Of a stretch of 64,000 bases of DNA, positions 11,651 through 23,385 are shown in pieces. The stretch spans positions 3,906,001 through 3,970,000 of the forward strand of contig NC_064678.1 in assembly GCF_023278565.1 (NCBI RefSeq), written 5' to 3'. The position numbers and the translations under genes are program-made. The notes beneath the pieces are model-generated. The model did not search any database. It was not told the DNA's origin and saw nothing but the letters and a program-made list of their open reading frames with translations. The stretch is from Colletotrichum lupini (taxonomy: Eukaryota > Ascomycota > Sordariomycetes > Glomerellales > Glomerellaceae). The first letter of the stretch is position 1. Each line of letters opens with the position of its first letter.

Positions 11651-12838
11651 CATTGATGGGGTAGGGCGTTCTTGGTGCTTGTTTAATTGCAAAGAGACAC
11701 ACGATGATGTGGGATGGATGGAATGGGGAGGGGGGGGGGCATTGTATTGGAAGCTGCAGGGTGCGGGGAGACGGGCGGTGGTGGCTTAGAATCGACAGAT
11801 TACCGTACATAGTTGCTGACGGTGGAACGAACGTACATAGTATACCTCGAGGTACATACACTCACGCGCGCATTACATAGAACTACGTGAGGTAGCGGGC
11901 ATGGGATGACTCGGGGGTGATTAGTGCAGGGTCCTTTTCTACCGTGGACCACCTCGGGCCTTTTTCTTTTCTCTTCTCATGTCTCTACTTTTTGTGTAAC
12001 CCGTCAGCTCATGGGAGTATTACAATAATATTGGTTTACATTTTTTTCGCCGTCAGTTTGCCTACCTTGGATGGGATGAGATGAGATGAGACGAGACTGT
12101 GAGACTAGAAAGCTCGGCGTTGAGTCCGGCATTATCCGATTTGACGTCACATTAAGGCTATGCATACAGATACTCTCCCTTCAACTGGCAACGCAGTAAA
12201 ATGACAGTAAATACATTGCCATTTGCCATTTGCCAATGCCGATGACCTGCCTGCCTGGCCCACCGCCGAAGCGCCTGGGAATATGTATCTCCGTTTGCGC
12301 GCGTTAGGTGGGCATCACGCTTTAAACGCGCCCAGGTAGCATTTCAGGATTCGCGCGCAGGGCTTGCTTGGGTACGTGTACGGCGTAGTCAAGAGAGTTG
12401 AAACGTAGGCAGACATTAGTGTATAGGAGAAATAGTGTTCGAGTCCAAGTCAAGGAAGAGGATGATGGTCATCGGGACCATGCTGCAAGGGAAAGGATTT
12501 GGGCGAATGGGTATTGAAGCGTTTATGCGGATTAGAGGCGTGGGCGAGGTTAATGAGGCGGTGATGGTTTTTTTGGAGCAAGTCTGTGCTACCAGTGGAC
12601 ATTGAGAGGTCCCTTTTCCCTTAGCCTCTCTCTATACCTAACATGCGAGGATGCAGGTTGATATGCTGACGAGCAGGCTTAGTACAATGATTACAGCAAT
12701 ACTTGACTTGCTTCCGGGGGTACGAATGAGGTTGAAACAAGGAGGAAGAAGCGAAGCTGTGGCCTGTTTCTCGCGAGTTTCTCGCTACCTGGTTTCTTTG
12801 GCCTCGGTTCTTGAACCATAAAGCCACTAGGTAATCAA

Positions 12839-12863
12839 CGACTCCGCGACTCCGCGACTCCGC
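12839..12863 (+). repeat. Tandem CGACTCCG, about 3 copies
   Basis: An 8-nt unit repeated three times without mismatch in intergenic DNA. Confidence 0.85.
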
Positions 12864-12946
12864 TGATGTCTTGGGTGTTTAGCGCCAATTGTGGCATGGG
12901 TTTATGGGACATTGCATGGCGGCATGGCGGATACGGATTTCGGATC

Positions 12947-12983
12947 GGGGGGGAAGGGGGAAGGGGGAAGGGGGAAGGGGGAG
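12947..12983 (+). repeat. Tandem GGGGGAA, about 5 copies
   Basis: Five G-runs of at least five, each separated by AA. This fits the pattern for an intramolecular G-quadruplex on the plus strand. Confidence 0.85.
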
Positions 12984-15900
12984 GAACTAAACGTCGTGAG
13001 GATTGCTGTGCATTAGCTTTCGTGTTTTCCTAATCACCATGGATCATAGCCTGCCCGCCTTTCGGACTTGGTGAGTCATAGGCGAAGGTGCGTTATCATC
13101 ATCGTCGTCATTATCATGATGTCTATCCGTAAAACTGATGTACGCCTACTAGCAGTAGTAAGGGCAGCTTCGTGACGGGGAGAAGGAAGGGCGGAACTTT
13201 TGCCAAACCTCAAAAACAAAAGGGCGAGATACAAAAGGGCGTAGGGGTTCATGGTGTCGTGACGGTCTTTTATTTCTTGCGAATTAAGGCAAGGTGAGGT
13301 GGCATCTGGCTGGAATGGGTATAGAGAGAAAAAAGACAAGGTCACAGAGTTGGATCGGACAACAGCAGTGAAGATCCTCCCCGTGGTTGCAGGTACATAC
13401 ATAGGAAGGCCCGGAAGGATGACGGCCGACAGACGACAGGGCCGAATTATGATACCTATGTCTCTGCTGTGGAGGAGTGAGACACTTGACCGACTATCCC
13501 GATCGACCGTAACCGCAAACTCCCGCCTTTTTCTGTGTGTCTCTGGAGTGGAACGTAAAAAAAAGAAGAAGAAAAAGAAACGAAAGTGAGATGATGTGGA
13601 GGACCTGGATGGGGAAACTGGGAAGGATGCGGTATGGAAAGCTTGGAAGTCGGAAGGGAAACCTCTTGGGATAGGGCTGAAGAGGTCCAAAAAATTGAGA
13701 CGTAGTGAGATGCGACTGAGACAAACGGCTGGGCAGAGTGTGGCTGTGACGGCGGCAGCGGACAGTAGTAGTACCTAGCAAGATGCAAGCCCGTCCTCGG
13801 TTGCTATTACCGGGCCGCCTGCGGCCTTGCATGTTGAATTCCTCTCGTCCGAGACTCAGATGGCACGAATACGGGGCTAATACCAGGTAGGTAATGACAG
13901 GTATCCGTAGGACGGAGTAGAGAAAGAGAGAAAGACCCCGTACGCCAAGATCTGACGGGGACGAAGACAAATGTCGGGGGTATTTTCAGCTGAGGCAAAG
14001 TGGCATTGTGCTTTGCGAACTATCGATATCTGACAGGCATGGAATGGAAAATAGACGCCCATGAACACCAAAAAGGACCATGTATTGTTGTTACATTGCA
14101 GGTTTCCATCCCTCCTGTCAGGCGGGCGGAGACATAGAGAGACGGGTGTCTCCTTTTGCAGAGTTGCACACCTGACGACAACTGCGCAAATTCGTATACG
14201 TTCATCTACGGCATGAGTCCAGGGTTAATCTTGATCTCGAGTGTCGGTCGTACATGCACGAGGTCCCGCGGACCGCGAGGGATGGAATGATAACATGCGT
14301 GCTGAGCTGACGCTGCCAGCGGTCGATGACAGGACGCCATCTGGGAGAAGCTGGTTGACACGTGACTCTTTGCTTAGGTAAGGAGTGGATGAGTGGTAAG
14401 CCACTGCTTAGGTAACAGGGCCAGCTCCACTCCTCGGTGCTTCCTTCGGTGGTCGTTGTGATCTTATCGCGGGAGGTCGGGTCTGCGGGCCTAGTGCGAC
14501 CGAGATCGGAGCAAGTCCAGCTCCGCTGTATGCAGGAAAAAGCAGTCATGGCGGGGCTCAGTTGGAAAGCAAAATGTTTTTTTTCCCTTGAAGCTATCGC
14601 AGGGAAGCACTGACATAGGACGCAGAGAATTAGGAAGCTCTGTCATGAGTCGACACGGCTGACTACCTATGCGCTGGCTGTATTTGTGACACAACTTCCT
14701 TTGCGAATGCGATTGAAGCATTTTGGGGGTCGCTGCGGGCAGGAGAAATTCCGCGCGCGAGACCAAAGTGACAAGATGCCGAGGAAACGCCTATTTCACC
14801 GTCCCCATACTTTGATAAGATCAAATTTATCTTCATCTCAAGTTCAGGTCCACAGCATGAACTTCCCCATCCGACAAAAAGCTAACGACAAGAGAGCGCG
14901 GCAGCAAGCAATCCGACAACAGACGAAACAATCGACTGCGCGCAAAATCATCTGGTGACCAACTTTGGGATGCTGTTTCGTCTCGACTGTCTTGGTTGCT
15001 TTCCCCGCACGAAGCTCTCTGGCAACGTGTGGGGTGGGTGGTGGGAGGACATGGGATTCGGAAGAGGAGGAAAGACTGGACAAATTCGTGACAAGGGGGA
15101 CCTTTGGTAATTTTTATGAGAGAGAGGCCTGTTAACCCTTCCAATCACGCTGCTTTCATGCATTGCTCCCCATGCTCCTCTCCTCTCAGAGCAGATGACG
15201 AATTGGCATTGGTCCGCAAACAGCAGAGACGGGCCAAGGCCCAGGAAAGGGTCACAAGTGGTATTTCTGAGACAGCCACTGCAGAAAAAACAGCAAAAAA
15301 GTTGCTGCAGAAGATTTGCGTTGGATTGCTTTTCGTCATGCGACGGGTTGCGCGAAGAAGTTGTGCGTAGGTAGCTAGTCTTATGCCATATTTCTTTCTT
15401 CGAGTCACACCAGGAAAATATCGCAAAAACCTTCTCTAGCTCCAAAGATTTAGCAAGAACTGAAGAATGCCCAGAGACCGCCGATATAGGATGAAGAAAA
15501 GGACTCATCAAAGTCAGAACTATGAACCCCGAGAAGCGCAAAGGCCGAAGAGAGGTCCGAGACGGAGGAAAAGGAACTGGAACCACGACCCCTTGAGGCA
15601 AGACTGGCCGGGGGCCGATGCTATCCATGCCTTTTGAGCATTCTCATTAGTCTTGCTACTTACAAGCCGTTACCTCGCGACCAACGAAGAGTGACAGACT
15701 GGGAGGCGATACCCGCAAAAACAGAGCTGTTGTGGTACCTCTACCTCATACCGTCACACACCCACACACCGGTCCCCGGAAGGCACACCTGTGACGATCT
15801 CGGCTCGGCTGCCATCCCGCTCTCTCCTACTGCTGCGACTGCGTTTTTCTACTGCGTGAACTTCTTGCGCGACTTGCCCTTTTCCTGTCCTTTCCTGCTT

Positions 15901-16336
15901 CGACAAGGTCTCAATTGCAACCGGCCACTTTGCCTCTTTTCACTCCTCCCCCTCAACCAATCTTTCCCTCGCGGTTTTGCTGTCTATCCTTTGCAAGCAA
16001 ACCTTCCATCCTTCTCCTCCTTCTCCAAAGAGCAACAGCAGAGCATCCTTAGCTTCGCGATCGTCAGCACCTTGTTCGTAGCTTAGCTGTCAAGCGCCTC
16101 ATCCGCTCGTACAGTCTGCACTCTTGACAGCCTGCAGCAAGCCCGTCATCGTGCCGTTGCATCTGGTTCTGCCGCCGCCGCCACCACCCGAAGCTCACTA
16201 CCGGATCACACGACCCGGCTCCTCCTAGTAACCGCGGTCCAAGAAGCTCCCCCGCCGCCGCCTTCCCGACCGAAAAGCCGAAAACAATCCCTCAAATCCC
16301 AATTCCTCCCGCGCGCCGCCTCGCAAACCGCCCATC

Positions 16337-18054
16337 ATGAACGCAGCCCGCTTCCTCCGCCGTCCCGCAACCTTTGCTCTCCGGCCCTCCTTCATCGTTC
16401 CCCAGTCTTCCGCCTCCTTCTCCTCCTCCGCCTCCTTCAACTTTGCCCGCACAATGGCCGCCGCCGCCAAGATCAAGGTCAAGAACCCCGTCGTCGAGCT
16501 TGACGGCGACGAGATGACCCGCATTATCTGGCAGACTATCAAGGACAAGTTCATCCACCCCTACCTCGACATCGACCTCAAGTACTACGATCTCGGCCTG
16601 CCCTACCGTGACGAGACGAACGACAAGGTCACCCTCGATGCTGCTGAGGCTATCAAGAAGTACTCAGTCGGTGTCAAGTGCGCCACCATCACCCCCGATG
16701 AGCAGCGCGTCGAGGAGTTCAAGCTTAAGCAAAGTAAGTAGCGCGCAGTGGATGTCTTTTCGCCGTCTACCTTCCCTCTTCTTCCGGCACTGTTCCTTGC
16801 CCGCTCAAGAGTCTCCCACCGGCCGTTGGACTGGTCAGATCGAACCCCCGGGTTTGTCGCATCCGCGCCGTGGGATCTGTCTCATTCTCCAGCTCCCCGC
16901 ACTCCGGGGATGCAACGCCGGCGCATTGCATTTGATCCCCCCCCTCTGCACCTTCGCAACCTGCACAATTCCAGTGGCCGCACATCAAAGATCCTGTCAT
17001 CAATGGCCCTCTCCTAAAGCACCCCAAAGCAACCCTACCTAGCAGTACAAAGAACATGGACTAACTCAATGGTTCCCTTCCCCTCCCAACAGTGTGGCTC
17101 TCCCCCAACGGCACCATTCGTAACCACCTCGGCGGTACCGTCTTCCGCGAGCCCATCGTCATCCCCCGCGTTCCCCGCCTGGTGCCCGGCTGGAAGAAGC
17201 CCATCATCATCGGCCGTCACGCCTTCGGCGACCAGTACCGCGCCAAGGATGCGGTTCTCCCCGGCAACGGCACCCTGAAGATGGTCTACACCCCCGAGGG
17301 CGGCGAGCCCCAGGAGATCGAGGTCTACAAGTTCAAGAATGGCGGCGGTGTTGCTCAGACCCAGTACAACACTGACGAATCCATCACCGGCTTCGCTCAC
17401 GCTTCCTTCAAGCTCGCCCTCACCAAGAAGCTGCCCCTGTACATGAGCACCAAGAACACCATCCTCAAGAAGTACGACGGCCGCTTCAAGGACATCTTCC
17501 AGGAGCTCTACGAGACCAAGTACAAGGCCGAGTTCGAGGCCGCTGGCATCTGGTACGAGCACCGTCTCATTGACGACATGGTTGCCCAGATGGTCAAGTC
17601 CTCCGGCGGCTACATCATGGCCCTGAAGAACTACGATGGTGATGTCCAGTCCGACATCGTCGCCCAGGGCTTCGGCTCCCTCGGCCTCATGACTTCGGTC
17701 CTCATCACTCCCGACGGCAAGACCTTCGAGTCCGAGGCCGCCCACGGTACCGTCACCCGCCACTACCGCGAGCACCAGAAGGGCAACGAGACCTCCACCA
17801 ACCCCATCGCCTCCATCTTCGCGTGGACCCGCGGTCTCATTCAGCGCGGTAAGCTCGACGAGACCCCCGAGGTCGTCGCCTTTGCCGAGTCCCTCGAGAA
17901 GGCCTGCATCGACACCGTCGACGTTGACGGCATCATGACCAAGGACTTGGCCCTCGCTTGCGGCAAGACCGCCCGCTCCGACTACGTCACTACCAACGAG
18001 TACCTCAACGCCGTCGAGCGCCGCATGAAGAACATCCTCAAGGAGAAGTTGTAA
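16337..18054 (+). CDS. IDP1: NADP-dependent isocitrate dehydrogenase
   Basis: Converts isocitrate to 2-oxoglutarate with reduction of NADP+. Exons 16337-16733 and 17093-18054 join as CAA A|TG TGG ([15 protein letters not shown]) to 452 residues. Residues 1-39 look like a mitochondrial presequence ([19 protein letters not shown]; Arg/Ser-rich, no acids). The conserved enzyme starts after Met40 ([20 protein letters not shown]), which has a better start context (ACAATGG), so a second, cytosolic product is possible. The substrate loop (SPNGTIRN) and the conserved GGTVFREPI and [19 protein letters not shown] regions are present. The C-terminus is EKL, not a clear peroxisomal PTS1. The intron is 359 nt, several times longer than the others here. 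Codon use is strongly C-biased, as expected for a highly expressed gene. Confidence 0.97.
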
Positions 18055-19137
18055 ATTCAGAGACAAAACACCGAAGAAGGAAATGCGGACCCGCCGTTAT
18101 TAAAGAAAAAAACGAATAACACTCTTGTAGACTTCAAGAAAACGCTACATTCTGTAGAGAGAGGGGGCGAAAGCCGGCTTCCTATGGGATAGACGAACCT
18201 TCAAGACATGAGAAAGGAGGCGGAACGATCTACGATCTACGAAGCTCCCCCTTGGCGTATGCGAAGAAGAGTGCCTTCTGTATCTAACCTGCGTGAACAT
18301 GCGAATCTTGTTTTCTCTCTTGCATATCGAAGCTGCAGAAGCATGATGGATCATCTCTCTATATTTTCCGTTGGCTCTTTGTTCTTTCTGGTTTCTGTTC
18401 TAGTCAACTTGATATCATCTGGTTTCAGCATATCGACACATGGCATATGGAGGGTTTGGCTTTGTTTGTACATAGTGATGCGGCTACCGTTGGTAAATAC
18501 CAAATGTCGAGATCCACAGCCAACAAAAGACAAGAAGAAAGCAAGTCCCAAAGCTCAATGATATGCTGACTGGGTGGTGAGCTGTCTCGCCATCTCCGCC
18601 CTCCGCAATGGAATAGGGATCCCTCATCTCACAAGATATTCGTTATTCAGCAGTGCATGTTTAGAGAGAAATGTAAAAAGGAAAGAAAATGCACCATTGC
18701 TACTCCCTAATTTTGCCCATCCCAATCTGGATCCGGTCAAGAAATCCCGTTGCGCCGTTTCCTTGAGCTTCAGCGCCCCAGCTCTCTCTCTCTCTCCGTT
18801 TCGTCCTCGCTGTCTTCCTTCTTGAGCCTGCCCACATCCATTGCTCATGAGGCACCCGCGCTAGATGGGCGTGGGAAAGAACAACAGGTCAAAGGAAAAT
18901 AATAAAAAAGAGATCCATCGATGCATAATGTAGTGTACAAGTCTAGGAAAAGAAAGGGTTTTTCTGTGCTGATTTGACTCTCAGCTGCCCAGCCAAGGCC
19001 ACAGCATACAGTGCCATCTCAATCGTGACATCTAAAGCATTTTGGCCTGATGGTTTTGATATCTCGGTTGGCCTCCCACAAAAGAACAACGATCAGTCAT
19101 CCGACGACCAACCTGACAATCTACATTGACGCAGCTT
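18055..19137. other. Intergenic between convergent genes
   Basis: A 1.1 kb spacer between the 3' ends of the isocitrate dehydrogenase and IEC3 genes. No gene is supported. A short CT repeat lies near 18783-18796. It presumably holds both 3' UTRs. Confidence 0.5.
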
Positions 19138-20423
19138 CTAGTCGTCTCTGTCGCGGGAGAGCTCGCTCTTGCGGCCTCTCTTGGACACAGTCGGGGTGCT
19201 TACGTCGGCGCTCTCGCTCTTGCGCTTCTTCTTGGTCGGTCTGCTGCTTGAACCCCGGGGCCGGTATCCGTCGTCGTCGTCTCTACCGGCGCGCTTTCTC
19301 TTGCCCCGACCTGTGGCCGGTGTCGCGAAGCTGGGACCGTCCGAGTCGGCCTCGTCCATGCTGTGGTCGTAGCTGTCCGCGTCACGGCGCAGAGCAGCTG
19401 CCCTTTCGGCCGCCGCGGCCGCCTTCTCCGCGGCTCGCTGCGCGGCTTTCTCGGCTCGTACGGCGGCGAGCGAGGCACGCTTACCGCCTCGTGATCCGCG
19501 ACCGCCCCGAGTCTCTCCTCTTGACGCGCCGCCGCCGCGTCGCCTCCGGCCATCTGTAGGAGGTGCCTCGGCTGCTTCTTCGTCTCCGGCGGGTGCGGCG
19601 TTCTCGGCATCCTGTAGGAAGGTCTTCGGCGCGTGCTTACGGAGCCAATTGTAGACACTCGTGGGGTTCTTCATCGCAATCGTCTGGGAAAGGGCGTGCG
19701 GGTTGGTCTCCGGAAGAGGAGCGTTGCTGCGGGCGACTGGAGCCAGCGTCGGGAGGAGGTTATCGGGGTCGATACGTCGGTCCACGTCGTGGATGTAGTC
19801 GTCAATGTCGTCGGCCGTCAGGAACGAAGGAGGGTGAGGCTCGCCGGAGAACGGTTCCATGTCGGCCACGACAGTGGGGTCCTGCTCCTTTGCTTGGGAG
19901 TAGGTATAATGCGGTACCTCCTTGAGAAGTGTGTCCAACGACTTGGTAGGTTCATCGGGCTTCTTTCCAGACTTGTCGACGTCAAGAGGTGGGAACGACG
20001 TGTCTTCGGGCGGGTCTTGTGAGATATCGAAGCGCTTGTCAAAGGGCAGCTGGGCCGAGGAGTTCATGTCGAGCAGCAGATCGAGTATACGACTGTGGCC
20101 GAGGATTAGAAACGACTCGGCAACAACCTACGCTGGCACGGGACTGCAGATTGATTCCAAGAAGATACTTACTCATTCTCGATGGCGATGCGCTTCGCAG
20201 TGGCAAGCGCCAGGGACTCTTGGCGATGCAATTCCTCGCAGTCGTGCATCTTCTGATCAAAGGTGATGCGCATCTTGCGATACTTTTTCTTCCATGACTT
20301 GTATGTCGCCTTTCCCTCTCCATTCTCCTCATCTTCGGTCTCTTGACCTTCGGCTTTGACGTCGCGGGTCGCGACGGTGCCGTTGGCGTCGCTCATCGCG
20401 GATGGCATCGGTGCGGACGACAC
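19138..20423 (-). CDS. IEC3: INO80 chromatin-remodelling complex subunit IEC3
   Basis: An accessory subunit of the INO80 nucleosome-remodelling complex in the nucleus. Exons 20423-20173 and 20092-19138 join as GA|T (AIENDRILDLLLDMNSS) across an 80-nt intron to 401 residues. The diagnostic part is at residues 40-110: YKSWKKKYRKMRITFDQKM, then a helical region to LLLDMN, matching the Iec3 family (Pfam Ino80_Iec3, from memory). The middle holds a conserved YIHDVDRRIDPDNLLP and a YNWLRKHAPKTFL motif. The last 150 residues are low complexity: an RGG-like stretch, an Ala/Glu/Arg coiled-coil segment, then Lys/Arg-rich patches resembling nuclear localisation signals. An in-frame Met at 20396 is an alternative start. 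It is divergent from MYG1 across a 499-nt spacer. Confidence 0.88.
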
Positions 20424-20922
20424 GGGAGAGTTTTCGTTAGTCGCAGAGGGAAGCTAGTTAATCGTAGTTTGGAGGGCTGTATCAATCGATTGAAGAAATG
20501 GGGATTCGGCCGTAGATGATGGATGGCGAATGACTTCTACCATTGACGATGGGACAGATTTGGGGTTGGTATTGATGACATTTACGGCTGACTGTTGCTT
20601 GAGTATGGAGTTTCCACGGGCGCGCGGATGCAGGGCGACGACGAGGCTGCGATGCACGTTCCTGGCCACTTCTCTCCAGTGAGAGCTTGGGAAAAGCGTC
20701 AAGAATAGAGCCACGCAGGGAGTTCAGATAAGCGACCTTCCGAAGTGAGAGGGTGTGGGGTGTGTGTGTGTCAAAGCGGGGTGTGGCTATCACATCTCAA
20801 ACTCTCCAATTCTTCCTTCACCAGTGAGAGAGAGACTTGTTGAAAATCATTGAACTGCAGTTCCCACAAACGCTTTTTTAATTCTAAAACTTCGTCATTA
20901 TTCGTTTCCGTCCATCAATTGT
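20424..20922. promoter_or_regulatory. Shared divergent promoter, IEC3/MYG1
   Basis: A 499-nt spacer between two start codons pointing away from each other, so both promoters must lie here unless they extend into the genes. A GTGTGTGTGTG run lies at 20758-20768. The 60 nt before the MYG1 start are AT-rich. No TATA box was picked out. Confidence 0.5.
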
Positions 20923-22011
20923 ATGTTCCGTTTCTTCAAACCTCTACGAATGGCCGAAAACGCAGCAAAGAGACTCAAGATGTCACCCGTCACCATCGGC
21001 ACCCACAATGGCCACTTCCACGCCGATGAGGCCCTCGCTGTGCACATGCTGCGCAAGCTGCCCACCTACCACGACTCCCAGCTGATCCGCACCCGCGATC
21101 CCAAGCTTCTCGAGACCTGCCACACCGTCGTCGACGTCGGCGGCGAGTACGACGACGGCAAGAAGCGCTACGACCACCACCAGCGCGGCTTCGCCACCAC
21201 CTTCCCCGGCAAGAACACCAAGCTCTCCAGCGCCGGTCTCGTCTTTATGCACTTTGGCAAGGCCATCATCGCCCAGAAGCTCAGCGAGGGCGCCGAGACC
21301 CCCGTCGCCGAGGATAGCGCCGAAGTCGAGCTGCTGTGGAACAAGTTGTACGAGAGCTTCGTCGAGGCCCTGGACGCCCACGACAACGGCATCTCCGTCT
21401 ACGACCCCAAGGCCGTCGCCGCCGCGGGTCTCGAGAAGCGCTTCAGCGAGGGCGCCTTCACCCTTGGCTCTGTCGTCGGCCGCCTGAACCCCAACTGGAA
21501 CGACCCGGTCCCCTCTGACCCCGTCGAGGCCCAGAAGCTCGAGGACGAGCGTTTCGTCAAGGCCAGCCGCCGCATCGGCGAGGAGTTTGACGCCGACCTG
21601 GACTACTACACCAAGGCATGGCTGCCCGCCCGCGCCGTCGTGCAGGCCGCCTTCGAGAAGCGCACCCAGTACGACCCCCAGGGCCGCGTGCTCGTCCTCG
21701 AGGGCCAGAGCGCACCCTGGAAGGACCACCTCTACTCCCTCGAGGGAGGTAACCCCTCGGTGGTTTACGTCCTGTACCCCGAGAAGCCGACTCCCGATGC
21801 CAAGTGGCGTGTACAGGCGGTGCCCGTCACCAAGGACTCTTTCGAGAGCCGCAAGCCCTTGCCCGAGGCGTGGCGCGGATTCAGAGATGCGGAACTGGAC
21901 GGCATCTCTGGCATCCCTGGCTGTGTCTTCGTCCACGCTGCGGGCTTCATTGGAGGAAACAAGACATTCGAAGGCGCCAAGGATATGGCGATCAAGGGTC
22001 TGGATCTGTGA
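20923..22011 (+). CDS. MYG1: MYG1 family exonuclease (DHH superfamily)
   Basis: Members of this family are 3'-5' RNA exonucleases reported in nucleus and mitochondria, linking RNA processing in both. The gene is a single uninterrupted frame of 362 residues, the usual length for the family. Conserved motifs are visible: GTHNGHFHADEALAVHML (residues 26-43), VDVGGEYDDGKKRYDHHQRGF (70-90) with the Asp-His-His metal motif at 84-86, and near the C-terminus FVHAAGFIGGNKT. The first 20 residues (MFRFFKPLRMAENAAKRLKM) are basic and could target mitochondria if Met1 is used. Met10 and Met20 are in-frame alternatives, and Met1 has a poor start context. It shares a short divergent promoter with IEC3. Confidence 0.94.
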   Translation: MFRFFKPLRMAENAAKRLKMSPVTIGTHNGHFHADEALAVHMLRKLPTYHDSQLIRTRDPKLLETCHTVVDVGGEYDDGKKRYDHHQRGFATTFPGKNTKLSSAGLVFMHFGKAIIAQKLSEGAETPVAEDSAEVELLWNKLYESFVEALDAHDNGISVYDPKAVAAAGLEKRFSEGAFTLGSVVGRLNPNWNDPVPSDPVEAQKLEDERFVKASRRIGEEFDADLDYYTKAWLPARAVVQAAFEKRTQYDPQGRVLVLEGQSAPWKDHLYSLEGGNPSVVYVLYPEKPTPDAKWRVQAVPVTKDSFESRKPLPEAWRGFRDAELDGISGIPGCVFVHAAGFIGGNKTFEGAKDMAIKGLDL

Positions 22012-22803
22012 AAAAGGGCACCTATAGAGATTGTCCACTGGGAGGGAGGTTACTGGGATACGGAATGGCGTATGGCATCAAAAGAAGTGTCTCATTGCTC
22101 ATCAATAGATTGGGTTCCCGCAACATTTTCATTTTGACATTGAAAGCTGTGGGCATCTTTGTGACTTGCTCGGATCGAGCTGTGCTAACAACTCTAAGCT
22201 ATGCAGCAGGTAGATGGCCTCTATGGGACTATAGAGGAGAGTTGGATGGTCGGCAGAGGAGCATGTGAGCACCCACGAGGACAGACAAGGTGGTCACTCG
22301 TAAGAATCGCATTTGCGCACTCAAACCCCGCCTCCAGAGTGGGGGACTTGAGGGACAACGCAAACGCTGCCATGCGCGCATACGGACAAGACGAAGGGGG
22401 TTTCGATTTAGTTGCCGCCATATGCCTGTCGTTCTTCGTTCATCTTCCTCCTTCAGTCCTAAAAAAACCATGTACGGACAAGCTTCAGTCTTCGCAATAG
22501 TGCCGTACATCGCGGACATGATATCCAGTAGCGCGACCTTGAAAGCGTCGTAATCCGCAAGTCCTTCCACAGCAGACAAACTTAGAGACAACCGTCCCAG
22601 TCCATTCAACAACCATTTGTACTTGGTTCCCAACCCCATTCCAACCCCTAAGAGACCCGTGAAAACATCAACACAGCATCATAACATCGTAGTAGAAATT
22701 TAGCCCCGTGAAACAACCCAATTTGCCGTCGTGTAGTGTCGACAACACCTTTACGAAACTTGGGACAAGGGAGAGAGTATAGACGAAAAGGTCCTGCAGG
22801 GCC
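22012..22803. other. Intergenic between convergent genes
   Basis: A 0.8 kb spacer between the 3' ends of MYG1 and the Igo1 gene. Overlapping short frames on both strands show no motif. No gene is supported. Confidence 0.5.
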
Positions 22804-23385
22804 TCATCTCCGGATAGGGATAGCCTCGGTCTTTGCGGCTCCGTCGACTGGAGAGGTGTTTTCCTGGTCCTTAAGCTCGGCCTCTTCAGCGCTGGTCTCT
22901 CTGTTGAGGAAGCTCGCCTCCTTGACAGGGCTGCCGGCGTGGGCACCGGCGGCGATGCTGCCGTGGTGCTTGTTGCCATTAAGGGAGGATGAGGAGTTGT
23001 TGACGGGGCTCGAGAGATGGGGGATGTTCTCGGGAACGGGGTGCTGGGATCCGACAGCGCCAGTATCGACGCTGTCACCCTTGCCCGCCTTTGACATGGC
23101 GTAGTCGCCAGAATCGAAGTACTTGCGGTCCTTCAAGTGCTTGGCGAAATGGTCGGAGCGAGAGGGGAGCTTGCCGTAAAGGCGGAAGAGACGCTGTTCC
23201 TCAGGGGAAAGGGACTGTAAAGAGAAGGATCAGTACCAGATTCGTCAAAGAACGCAATGAGAATTGGTCGGTCATGGAAGCCGTGATGCCATCGCGGGCT
23301 TCGTTCTCAAGGTGGGGCATTGGGTAGCAAGTGGCTGGATTGAACGTACCGAGACGTCGACCTTGTTCTTCTGAAGAGGGTTCAT
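22804..23385 (-). CDS. IGO1: Igo1/endosulfine-family protein
   Basis: A small phosphoprotein which, once phosphorylated by a Greatwall/Rim15-type kinase, inhibits PP2A-B55; in yeast it protects mRNAs on entry into quiescence. Exons 23385-23350 and 23214-22804 join in phase 0 (NKVDVS|SLSPEEQ) across a 135-nt intron to 148 residues. The endosulfine core is at residues 13-56: PEEQRLFRLYGKLPSRSDHF followed by KDRKYFDSGDYAM, with the kinase-target Ser at residue 47 inside FDSGDYAM. The remaining 90 residues are Ser/Asn/Ala-rich and probably disordered. The motif is unmistakable. The kinase and phosphatase partners are known from the family and are not seen in this window. Confidence 0.95.

Larger units (their letters stand above)
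9937..16336. other. Gene-poor 6.4 kb region with microsatellites
   Basis: No gene could be supported here on either strand. The longest frames (170 residues at 10412-10924 plus; 226 at 14948-15628 minus) have no motif and an even, random-looking composition. The stretch carries many short tandem repeats (listed separately) and TACCT/AGGTA motifs around 11300-11480 and 13300-13900. The last 600 nt are strongly CT-rich and are probably the promoter and leader of the isocitrate dehydrogenase gene. A non-coding RNA cannot be excluded from sequence alone. Confidence 0.45.

Noticed and set aside
14948..15628. 226-residue minus-strand frame
   Set aside because: Composition looks random, no motif, overlaps other frames on both strands, no sign of conservation that I could recognise.
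17035..18066. 343-residue minus-strand frame opposite isocitrate dehydrogenase
   Set aside because: A shadow of the C-biased codon use of the real gene (Leu/Gly/Val/Asp-rich mirror). The same holds for 20983-22038 opposite MYG1.
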